Shown here: positions 12,301 through 24,300 of the stretch, in pieces
Layout: every line of letters begins with the position of its first letter
How positions within the stretch are numbered: the stretch's first letter is position 1
Source of the DNA: Erythrocercus mccallii
Taxonomy: Eukaryota > Chordata > Aves > Passeriformes > Dicruridae
DNA: 64,000 nt
Direction of reading: 5' to 3'
NCBI GenBank assembly: GCA_013397435.1
Contig: VZRG01000345.1
Location: forward strand, 62,001 to 126,000
Translations under genes and position numbers: made by a program
The notes under the pieces: model-generated
Seen by the model: the letters and a program-made list of their open reading frames with translations, nothing else
Database searches by the model: none
Told to the model about the DNA's origin: nothing

Positions 12301-15300
12301 TTCTGTGATGCTGGTGGACATGGTATGCAGTGTTTAAGCAATGTCACTTCAGCATAGGGGATTTTACTGCCTGTGTAATTACCTGGACTATCTGGAGAAA
12401 CCTTACTTCATACCTGAGCTTTGCTCATTTGGACTTGCCAGTAGCAATACTAATACTGGATTTTCCTGTTTCCTCGGTAGCCTGTGACACGGCCGCCCGT
12501 TCCAGCACACAAGGTACCTCCGTACAAGGCTGTTTCAGCCCGGTTCCGGCCGCTCACCTTCTCACAAAGTACCCCCATTGGCCTGGACCGGGTGGGACGG
12601 AGGCGGCAGATGAGAACATCTAATGGTAAGATGAGTGTTTTTAACTCTGTAGATCAGAAAGCCACACCCCAGGCTAAGCGACAATTAGAATATAGTGTGG
12701 CAGACAAAAGGGTGCAAACCAACTCAAAGTGACAAAGTAATACCCAGATAAGTTGCTTTGTTTTGTGCGTTTCTTACTAGTAGATGCTGTTCTCATGTAA
12801 AATGTTTTTTTTCACATCTACTCTTTGACATCGATATGGTTTATTGTTCTGTACCACTTACATACCTGTGTAATCCACTCTCTTATTCATATACTTGTCT
12901 GAAGTCAGTAGATTATGAAGGAAGTATGTTCTGGTATACTTGAGTTTGTACCTGAACCCTAGCCGCACCACACATGTATTTTTAATCTTCTGTTTGCCAT
13001 TCATTCAGCTTTACTTAGACAGGCAAACCTTAAATAATTTTATCGCTTGGTGTTGAGTGTAGCCCAACCAGAACTCTAGTACATGAGGAGACATGTTCTT
13101 GGTAAAAACTGCCTTTTTGGAAGCACTGTGCTTTAACAGGCTCACTGATGTGTCCTGTGTAATTTTGCTGGAATTGTTTACTCTTAGCATGCAGTGCTAT
13201 CTGGAGTTAATAGAAGTAGTCTATTAACTAGTCTAATAGTAGTGGAACATTTCGTCACAGGTAGGTCCAGATAACCTGGGTTAACACTATTTGTGTTGCT
13301 TCAGACACTGGCTAGAGTTGGAAATAAAAGCAAAATTCTCACTTTGTATCTTTCACTGTTAATAGTGAACAAAGCATTGTTGTGAACCTTCACCCTAAAC
13401 TTTCTGGATCAAGGCTTCCCATTACTTAAGTAGGAAACTTTAAAAATGGCATTTTCAATGTTTATTAAAATTACATATGTGTTTACAAGTCAGTAACTTA
13501 GCTTCTATGGTTCAGCTAAGTTTTAGCTGCAATGCTGTCCAAATTCTGCAAAAAATGCTTTAACTACAAATTTGTTTATGTAAGAATATGTTAAAACTGA
13601 ATTCTTCTGTTTTGAATGGAACATGACAGTTTTTTTCAGGAGGTGCTCTTCAAGAAGCAGACTTGAGAATTTCTAACCATGGCAGTAAGAGGAACTTATC
13701 CACTGAGATGAGCTCAGTTGGTTGGAGCATGGTGTTGATAATGCCTAGGCTGTGGGTTTGATCTCCATATGGGCCATTCACTTAAGGGTTGGACTTGATG
13801 ATCTTAGTGGGTCCCTTGCAACTCATAATATTCTGTGATTCTGAGATACATTATTGTGCTGGTTTAGACAGCTGGTTTAGGGAACTAAACTCCAAATAAG
13901 CCTCTCCCTTTCCCCTTGCCGCCTCCAGTAATGGAGGGACAATAAGGAGAAATTACGAGATAACAATTTACTAAATTCACAATGACAACAGCAGTGTTAA
14001 TAGCAAAAAGTATACAAAGCAGGTGCCCACAAAAATGGGCATTTACTGCTGTGAAAAAAACCCTGGCACTTCCTGGAGACAGTGCCTGCTGTGGTCTCCA
14101 CACAAAGGCAATATAATTCTGTTCCTGCGTCTGGACCACACAGTATTTGGGACAAAAAGGCAGTACGTCAAGGAGAGCTTCTGCTGCTTAATGTTCTCCC
14201 CCACCCCAGTAGGAAAACAATGAAGAAGTAGGACAAGCAAACCCCTTGGAAGCTCAATCATCATGTTGTGCCACACTGCTGCCTCAGACCGCTCCACTTT
14301 GCTGGTTTGATTCTGCACAGCTGCCTCTGGCACCGGAGCTGCTCCGGTTGGGCTCTTCTGGAGCTTGGGCTCTGTGTAGCTCAGCTGGGCTTGGCACCAT
14401 GGACTGCCTCTCTCTCTTGCTTTTTGTCCCCTTGGAGTGGTGTCTCAGACTCATCGTTGCTGTCCTTCAGCACCGTGTCTTAAAGCCATGACCTGAAGGG
14501 ATGGGAAAGGGACTGACAGTGGCAGAAAGGGGCTGAGTCCACTTGGCTGATCCCAATACCTTCTCCCTGGAGAGATCCAGCAAGATGGCAAGCTTGGGGT
14601 TCCAGTGCCTGGCTGCTCCTGCCAAGACCATGCCCCCAGCAATGATGTGGGTGGTATGGAATAAACAGCACTACAAGCTCCACCCCCTCTTCTCTCTAAT
14701 CAGGGCAATTATATACACTCCATTTGTATTTTTCTTTTAATTTATACTGTAGTAAAATATTAGGAACTACTTTAAAACCTGTCTGGAGTGTGTTCTGCTG
14801 TATGCTTCTTAGTACACTTAATGATCCAGGTCAGGCACTGAGGTGAATTAGACATTGAATGCTGTGACTCTTGTTGAGATTATGTGGTGTCGCAGTCCCT
14901 AATTCTAGAAGGACCACTGTTGGGGAGGATGAGGCAGGACAATCCTGCAAATATGATTGCTTGGCAAGAGATTCTAAGAGTGTGAGACCTGCAGGAGAAA
15001 TAGAATTGAAAGCAAGCTTTGAATTGTAGAATGCCAAGCTGGAAAACAGTGATTGAGCGGTACTCCTGGCAGACAAAGGTATGCCAGGGATCCAAGGGGA
15101 TGGGCCCTGCCAAGGTGGCAGGGAAAAGGTGACTAGAAACTAACTATTAAGGTTTTGGAATGTGGCGCGGTATGGTAATGTAGTAGTTCTCATAGGCTGT
15201 ATGTAAATTCTGTAGGTTTTGTAGCTTGTACTGGTTGGTTAGTGTAAATCAGAATATTCAACACAGAAGGAGATACAATGTAATGTAACAGGAAATTAGC

Positions 15301-18300
15301 CGTCTTGCCTCTGCTACCTCTCTTCGGGCACACTTCAGCTGTGGCTGGCAGCTGGAAGCTCCCGTACCCACGACCTGGGCAATAAACCTCGTGTTTCAAG
15401 AGCTGCCCTGATGTCCAGAGATCTCTCTCTCCTCACCGTCCCTGGTGCCGTCCTTCCTTACAGACCACTCACAGAATAATAGGTCTACCATAATGTAGTT
15501 TATGAAAAAAAGAGACTCTTTTATTATCACAGAGTAGGAATTATTTTTTCTATTTTTAGTTATCCTTTCCAGTTCATGATTGGAAACCACATGAAATAGT
15601 ATTAGTTACCTAGACAACTGCCTGAGGGCAATATCTCTCCAGGTATTTAGGATTTGAATAACTGGTCTCGTAAACATAAGCATCGGGATTACAAATACAC
15701 AAACTAAGGTTTCTGCCACTTTTCAGGACAACGAGGCCAAAGCAACCTTGATTGTGTTAGATGTGACTTTTATGAGACCTTACAATAAGCATAGAAATGG
15801 AGCAGGAAAGGTTTCTGAAATCAAAACTCTGAAGGCAAGTGGGGAGTATCATGGACTTCACAGTTTGAAAGCAGTTGCAAAGATCTGTTAAGTAGCTCCA
15901 AAAGAAAATATTAAAGTGACTAGTGTCACACATTCTGATCTCTTCCCTTTTTTCCCTTAAATCACAAGGCACTTCGTTGTCTTTGAATATGTGAGAGTTT
16001 TTTGTTTGCTCATGCACAGTGAAATTTGATACTACAGAAGCCCTTTATTATAGAAAGTAATTCTAAACCCAAGCACTGAAAACCAATGGTACCTTATTTT
16101 AGTTACTTGCTAAAGCCTGATATGTTACATGCTTTCTTCTTATAGAAATGGCAGATAGAAGTGGAGATGTGAAATTTTAGAAAAACAGATGTTACAAGAC
16201 AGGGAATCATCATCTGTAGGAAACAGAGTAGGAAACAGAGTAAGAATCAGACAACACAAGGGAAACTGCTCTTGAGACTTACATTGCTACTCTTGCACTT
16301 TGAAAGGTTATAAGTTGTAAATGATATTAAACACATTGCCTATTTGTCACTGCAGAGCATTTTTATAAGCATCTTAAAAGCTAACACATCTTTTTTTGCA
16401 TATTTTTGTGTGGGACTAGAATTTGGCCTGTGTGGAGCAGAGCTCGAGAATGACTCGGGAGAGTGGCTGGTTTTCTTAAAGAGTGGAATCAGATGTTCAG
16501 TATCTGCATGAATGATGTGGGAAGGGAGGTATAAAATGAAATGGCAATTCTTGCTGATATACTGAATTATTCACTGTACTAAAAGTGAGACATGAGGTGC
16601 TGCACTGGTGTCAGGTGTTGGTAAAGCCAAGGTAACGCACGTGGAGGAGGAAAAGAGCCTGATGTGCTTGCAGAAGCATGGACTTTGAACTGGATAGTGC
16701 CTTTCAGGAAGAGGTCTTGCAAGCTTAACAGACATTTACAGAGTCAGTGCAGTGCATAGTAACAGTCAAAACAGTAAATAAAAGGGCAGGAGTTTGTAGG
16801 AAATGAATAGAGAACAAAACAGAAGGCCCAATTGTGCCACTGGTGTGTGGGGGCCATCCCTCTGTTCCTTTCCATCTCAAAAGGCATTTTTTACAGGGGA
16901 TGATACAGGGAAAAACAGAAGGACAAGAAAATCGACTCTGTGTGTGTCTCTGGGAGGAGTGATTAATGTGGCTTGGGCTCTGAAACATGGAAAAAAGAAC
17001 AATAGGAGAATAAAAATGTTTGGCATGGGAAAAATGAACAGATAATAGTTATTGTTTCAAATAATTTCAGAACTAAAGGGCACCAAATGAAATCACCAGA
17101 GAGCAAGCTCAAAATAAAAGATAGTTTTCACAGTCTGTAAAATTAAACTATAAAACTAATTGCTACACATTATATTTCACATCCCAACAGCTTAAAAAAT
17201 TCAGAAAGTGGTTTGAAAAATCCAGTTCATTAAACACAAAGATAAAAATTTCTGCCCCAGGAGGGATCTGACTGATCTGCAGATAACTGGAATTTTAAAA
17301 AGTACTTCAGAAAAATGCCATCATATGCCTCATCTATTTTTATGTTCCTTGCTGGGCATCTGCTACTGGCTACTGTCAGAGAAATGGTTGGGGGTGACCT
17401 GTGGTCTGCCCCAGGGTGGAGGGTTCTGTGATACCAGAGTGTTTCTAAAACTGAATTTTCTTGAGGTGGATAAACTAGCTTTTAGTATTTTAGTAAGCGC
17501 TACCCACAGCCTTTTCAGAGTGCCCTGCGCAGTGGCTAAGCCAGCTCAGCATGCATTTGGACAAGGTCACTGTGACTGCCACTACAAGGGACAGCCTGTG
17601 CCTCCTCCAGTCCCTGGCTGATCTATAAGGAAATGAAGCCACCACAACCTCACCCCAAATGAGTACTTTTGTGGTGGTTCATTTTGCCAGATATGCCCAT
17701 GCAAAGGAGGGAGAGCAGTATCCCATGGTGGCATAAGGTTAATCATTGGGCAAAAGCACACAGTCTGTTTTTTTCTGCAAAAATCAGACTAAAAGAGTTG
17801 TTTTTAGAGTATCTTGTAGTAGAGCTGTATGGGGCTTGATCTGGTTTTCCTTTGGCAGTTGAACTGTTTTTCTCTGATGGGCAGGCATTTGACATGGCAA
17901 AGAGCTTATGCTCTGGCTGATTAAAAGCATGAAATTTTCACTTGCAATTCCCAGGATCATCAGCACCTCAGTGTCATCAGTATCACTTCTGTTTGCCAAC
18001 TTGCTTTTTTTTAATGGTTGATGCCAAGAAAAATGCTGTGTATGAAGATCTTATGTAGTAGCTTGCTTTTTGTGCTATCCAACTAGATAGAGTCCTTGCA
18101 GCAAGAAATAATAGCGAAGTTTGAGAGATTCAGGTCAGTCTTCCATGCAGCGCAGCACTAACAGGATTTTTGCAGGAAGATGACATTAATATTTCAGGGC
18201 AATGTTTGGACTTTCCTTCTCTGTCTGAGGCAGTGCTGGGGAAAACCATGTGATTTTAGTGGGTGTTGAGAAGTTGCTGTGTGCAGAAATGCCTCTAGGG

Positions 18301-21300
18301 TTTTGTGAATACATCCCTGGAGGAGGCAGTCCCCAGTTACAGGACAGGCTCAGCTGAGCAACAGTTTTCAGGTAAAGAAGAAGCTAAGAAGTTTTTGGGG
18401 CTTTCCAAATTAGGCATAGCACTGTGTACAGAAATAGGTTGCAGCATGCTTTGCACTCTCCTGATGGGAGCAGCTCCTGCCTTTGCTTCCAGTGCATGGA
18501 CTGATCCAGCTTCAGTGCGGGAGGACACAGATGCAAGGGTGAATTCTGGCCCATGGTGAATGAATGAGGTTGTATTCTGGCTGGATCAGACCCAGAGAAA
18601 GATGGATGGTTTGATTGCTTTCCTGCTTCATTCCCTATTTCATACAGCAGCTGAATTAAGTTTGTAGTTTCTGTGAGAAAACATCTCCCTCCTCCCCTGT
18701 TTTCTTGGGAGCAGTCTGCTGCAGCCTTAACACTTGTGCTCCTTGTGCCCTAAAAAAATGATACGGCATTTGCCTGTGAAACAAGAGAAATTGTGCAAAA
18801 AATGCCTTAGTTGTTTACTTCTACTGGAATTTTAACTGGTATAGTATGACAAAGATAGACTGATACTCTGAACAGTGTTGTAATATAAGGAACTCCCAAC
18901 TCCCATCCAGACAGTCTCTCCCTCTGGATTACAGTCATTTGAATATAGATTGAAATCGCATTTAGCTGCTTTAATGAGAAACAAATGCACTCCCTGGCTT
19001 GCTCTGTTTGCAATGTTCGGGCTCTGTGGGAGCGGTCTGAGCGGCTGCAGGCGCAGCGCAGCCAGGGCCAGGCAGCCAGGTTTTTGTTTCTTTTCTGGAA
19101 CTTCCTCCCTAAGGGCACCCCATGATGTCAGAGAGCCGGGAGCAGCCAGGCTGAGCAGCTGAGTGCTCCGCTGGCAGTTCCCAGCCGGGCTCGGCCTCGG
19201 AGGCACCGCAGGAGCTGAAGGCAGCCGACAGCCTGTTCCTTCGAGCTGTGGGGTAGCTTAGAGCCTCCTGTGATCCTCCACCAGCCCTGCCAGGATTGAA
19301 CATCATCACCTGTTACAGGTCTCACGGCAGCATGGTAGCCAGGGGGGCAATGGCACATTTTTGGAGTCTGGAGAGCCTTCAGATGGGTACGTGTGAGTAG
19401 AACATGCTCACTCTTGATTTTTTCGTGGTGTGTTTTGATTGAACGGGTAAACAGTGGCAGTCAGGGAGCCTGACTCTGATGACACTTACTCTGTGTCATC
19501 CGTGGGAACCTGCAGTGCTGGTGAAAAGCTGCTAGGAGATCTGCATCAATCCCAGGCTATCTTTTAAGTTTTTTGCATCCTGTTGGTGCAACCGGGAAAG
19601 CACACCCCTCCCTCTGGTATTTTTGTCTGTATACAATAGAGGAAAAGATGCAGAATGCAAGATTTCACTTGATTTTACCCTACAAAATCAATGTAAGCTT
19701 GTTGATTTGGTACAGAGTAAAAAACAGTTTTCTGTCCCAAAACTGTAGTGATTTTTGTCTGGAGAATTAGGTTATTTTATGTCCCGTTATTACTGGAACA
19801 ACCCCACAGGCAGTACAGATAGTACAGTGGAAATGTATAAAGGATCACTGGAATTAATTTTTTGGATGTTGCTTTATAAGATAAAAATTGATTTATTGGA
19901 ATATTTATTTGCAGATTCTTTTAATAAAGCATTTTCAATAAGTTTCTCAAGATGTATTTTAAAAGTTTATCAATGCTCAGATTAGTGAATTTGCAGGAAA
20001 AAAAAAATCTTGATTTTTTTTTAAATAGAGATTCTGCATCCTTCCTGCCTAGGCAGATTATACTGTTAATGTGAATGTATATTTAAAATGCTAGGGAGTA
20101 GAACGGAATGGCTAAACAGCTATGTCCTGTTATATCAAGACTATGTCGTATTTTTCCATTTTTAATGGAAAGAAAAATCTTGGCAGTTTTTTAGTGACTC
20201 TAAAATCAGTGGTGATCTGCTTTGATGTCTCTGGCAAATTAATGCGAAGATGTGCAAAGATGCTGCTGATGGTATGTGTGCCCTGAGGAGGGGGTTGCAG
20301 TATTTTTCCCTATTAGGTAAATAGCAGATGGCAGCAGAGTGCCTGGTGGTAGTAGGTGCATGGAGTAAAGCCAGGAGTTGTCTCTTTGTGACTCTTCACC
20401 CATCCAGAGCCCAAAGCCCAGCAGACAGGCAGTGCCCAGGTCTGAAGTAGAGTAGAGAAGAGGCACAGTCAGGATCCTGCTCCTCGGCCTTGCTGCCTGT
20501 TGGAATTGGCAGGTTCAATAATTCTGCTTTAATGTCCCTTCCCAGGCACTCGGGATTAAGAGCTGCTCTGTTGACTGTATGGCAACTTAGCTGGGGTACA
20601 CTAACCTTTAGCAAAGAAGTTCAGTGCTAGCAACCTATTGTGAATTTGACTTTCTAATGTGTTTTTGAGCATTATATGATCTTCAGACTCTCTAGTTCAC
20701 AGCTTGGGCTTGCCATAAGAATAAATCTTTAGGAATAAATTAATAAGGTCCAGAGAGTGCACTCAAGCATGGGTCCACTGGTCATGAATGCTTCTTGACC
20801 CTGTGTGGTTTGAACATTGCATGCAGCTTTCAAAGGCAAACCCACTTGGATAGGGTCCAGCACTGAGCAGTGTGGGTGTCAGTCAGTCAGTCAGAATTGT
20901 TCCTGAGGTCAGCCCCCAGTTCCCTTCCTCTGCCAGTGCAGAGGTGATTGCCAAAAGGATCTGTCACCCTGTGGTGTACCCCAAATGGGCTTTACAATTT
21001 TATACAGTAACAGTGTTTCTCCTGGCTTATGTGGCTGTGTAATAAGATTAAGCACATTTTAGTCCTGACCTCTCTTCCTATACAAAACTGCCCCTTTGGT
21101 CAGAAAATGTACAATTGTCAAACCAAGAAATTGTTGTGATTTGGGACAATTAGAACAGGTTTTTTATGAGGCCATTCCACTGTGCCCAGTCTGGACTCCC
21201 TGTCCCCTTGAGCCTTGCTGCTGCCAGAGCCTCCCCAGTGCATGGGAGAGGTGGCAGCAGCCAGTGCAGAGCTGGGGCTGCACACGGGCTGCCCACCCCT

Positions 21301-24300
21301 CTCATGGGTGGGGGGGCACGGAACCATTGGGTCCTTATGTCCCTGCAGGAGATGTGACAGTGTCCCCACTGACTGCTGGGGCTCTCTGATCTGCTGCCTG
21401 GGAAATGGCATTAGGGCCTTCCTTCTGATACAGGTCATTTAAGGTTTCCTCTGGTAAAAAATAAGTAAGGAATTGTTGCAGTTCCGGTTTTTTTGCTTAC
21501 AGAAGTTTCTCGGTTTTATCAGCTGCTAAATGAGAAAATTCTAAAGAAGAGTAAAACATATTTAATGATGGAAAGCTCTTGTTTTCCTGAGAGCTCTGCT
21601 GCCCTCCACTTTGCTGTTATTGTTTTATTCATGACAACAAAGGCAATTTCTCAGCAATTCCTCTTGCATTGTTGTCTTTCTTTGAATCATAAAAATGATG
21701 AAGCAAACAGCTGTTGCACTTTTGTTTTAGTTGCTGCAGATGGTGGGACTGAATCTTCAGCCTTAGTGGATGACAATGGCAGTGAGGAAGATTACAGCTA
21801 CGAGGAGCTCTGCCAAGCTGCTCCCAGGTACCTGCAGCCTGGAGGGGAACAGCTAGCAATTAATGAGGTAATGTCCGGGGCTTTGCTTTGCTGGAACGAT
21901 GGGCTAGGGAGGGCAGGGACAGGGATGGGGGATGTGGAGGGATGTTTTCCGCGGTCTGAGATTTCATAGTCATAAAAAATTCAATGTCAGTAGCTAGTTT
22001 CTTTGGGAGGCATTTTTGTTTGCTCAGTGGTAAATACCATTTATGGATAAAACTTACTTTTGTACACTCTTTTACTAGCATGGTTGTGGTTTTTCAGTAA
22101 ATTGTGATTGCAGTTTTTCAGTAAATTGTTATTCCTTCTATAACCTCTCCTAGTGTTTCCTCCACTATAGGAAGGGTGTGGGGGAAAGGGGACAGTTTGA
22201 GTGGGTTTAATTTTCCCTCTGGGTTTTAAACCATCACACACTGTAACTGTTACCCTATGTAACTGCTCTGGAGCAGGATTCTTATTGTTTTCACTAATGA
22301 GTATATGCAAAGATTTCTGAAAATCTGAAATTTTAGTTTTATTCTGTAACAGGAGTAACAGTAGGCAATCTAGTGAGCTATGTTATCTCTTTGTAGTTTA
22401 TAAACACTTCATAGTTTATCTCCTGCCCTTCACAATGTCATTTTCTTCCTACCTTAGCTGATAAGCGATGGCACCGTCGTCTATGCAGAGGCTCTCTGGG
22501 ACCATGTCACTATGGATGATCAAGAGCTGGGCTTCAAAGCCGGAGATGTCATTAGAGTTCTAGAAGCTTCCAACAAAGACTGGTGGTGGGGAAGAAATGA
22601 GGACAAGGAAGCCTGGTTTCCAGCTAGCTTTGTCAGGGTGAGTAACTCTTTTGCTTCTTGCTTTTGCACCATTTCAAGATTCCTAGCAGAGTGCAACAGA
22701 CGTCATAGTAGTACATTTCATACCTGATCCTCAGCATGTTTATAGCTGAACATCTGTGGTGTAACTTCTAAGGAGTTCACAAGGAAAAAAAAAATAATAG
22801 AGAATCACACCCTAAGATCCCTTAGCTCCTCTGACAACTTTTACTTTGTCTTCGATTGGTCCATTGTAACCAAAGGAATTTCTCAGAGATTACAAGAGCA
22901 GAAAGCTTAACCAGAAAGTCATCAGTGTATACAGAGAGGACACAACAGTTCTTGTAAGGGTTGGGGAGAGCTATGCTACAGGGATTTCTTGGTAAAATAG
23001 GGCTTAATTTATTATCAATGACATTGTGTAGAAATCTGGTTCACAGTCTGAGCTCCGTAGACAGAACTCACCCAGATTAATGACAGTATAACTCTCAGAT
23101 GGTAAAAATTGAAGTATGTTTTAAAAAATTACTTGAACTACTTTTTGAGAACCTGTAGTGAAACTTGGGCCACATTGCATGAAGTACTACGTACTAAAAG
23201 TGCAGCAGGTGGTTCCTCCCTTTCCCCTTCCTACGTCTCTAAACAACATGGGCAATCAGACAGAAGTCAAAAAAGGAGGTGCTGCTGTCTACATCATACA
23301 GATGGGGCACAGGGAAACTATTTAAAAGTGGTTGAGTGTCTACTTCTGTAATTTCTACCCCTATGCTGACTTGACCGAACACATTAACTATCAGTAAGGG
23401 TCAGAAATAAGCTTAACTCTGAAAAGTATATGGACAGTCCAACATGGTCTCTCTCAAATACTGTGAGTAGAAAGGCATGTATTTAACCAGACAGAAATGT
23501 CAACACTTTATTTGAATATGCAATGAGTACAGTGAGATAAATCCTTTTGTGAAGTAAGATAAGAATGAGAACATGTCTGTATCCACTCTTCTCGTAGGTG
23601 TAAGTTTGTAACTGTTTTACCACATTTTGTAAAATTTCTGCTTCACTCTAATTACTTTGTTTGTTCTGGCTGCAGCTGCGAGTTAATCAGGAAGAAGTGC
23701 CAGAAAATTGTAGTAATATCCAGGATGAAGAACAAGATTCAGATATTAGCAAGCATCGCCAGAAAATAGCTGAAAACAGGGATCAGATGAGAACCAACGT
23801 TATACAGGAAATTATGAAAACAGAACGAGTCTATATCAAGCATCTCAAGGACATCTGTGAGGTACATGCTTTAACCTGAGGACATTCTGCTGACCTAATG
23901 AGAACAAATCATTCCATATAAGTTGAGAACCACAGTTGTTTCTCTTATCAAAATACTCCCAACTGCGATTCTAAGGCTGTCAGTCCGATTCTTTGTTTCC
24001 TCTTACGGCTTTCCTCTCTGATGACTGCCATGAGCCATTGCTTCCTTTCTTTTGAAAAAACTTCCATTTTTGACAGTGAAAAAGCACCTCTCTGACTGCT
24101 AATTCCATAAGTGAGAGAAGGAAGTCCAGTTTATTTAGAGCTTTTTGCCACTGTATAGAAAACTTTGAGCAACTGTAGTAAAATAATTTACAGTTCAGTG
24201 ACAAAACCTCTTGGAAGTAACTTGGAAAGAGTATTTGCTAAGTGTTTTTTCCCTTGTTTTCTCAAGGGAGGAGATTTTTACTGGATCCTTAGGAGTTAAG

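Larger units (their letters stand above)
12626..21730 (+). other. Long SPATA13 intron with mobile elements and an internal promoter
   Basis: About 9.1 kb. Holds the SINE (13701), an LTR-like segment, a solo LTR (14888), an ancient LINE relic (about 16500-17045) and the short-isoform first exon (19332). The rest (17.1-18.9 kb, 19.4-21.7 kb) shows nothing recognisable. Confidence 0.85.

Noticed and set aside
13701..13775. A functional tRNA-Ile gene
   Set aside because: The acceptor stem is degraded, the B box is altered and a CR1-type tail follows directly, so this is a SINE head.
21493..21969. 158-codon + strand open frame
   Set aside because: Only 21731-21867 is a real exon; the rest is intron read-through on both sides, shown by the acceptor at 21730 and donor at 21868.
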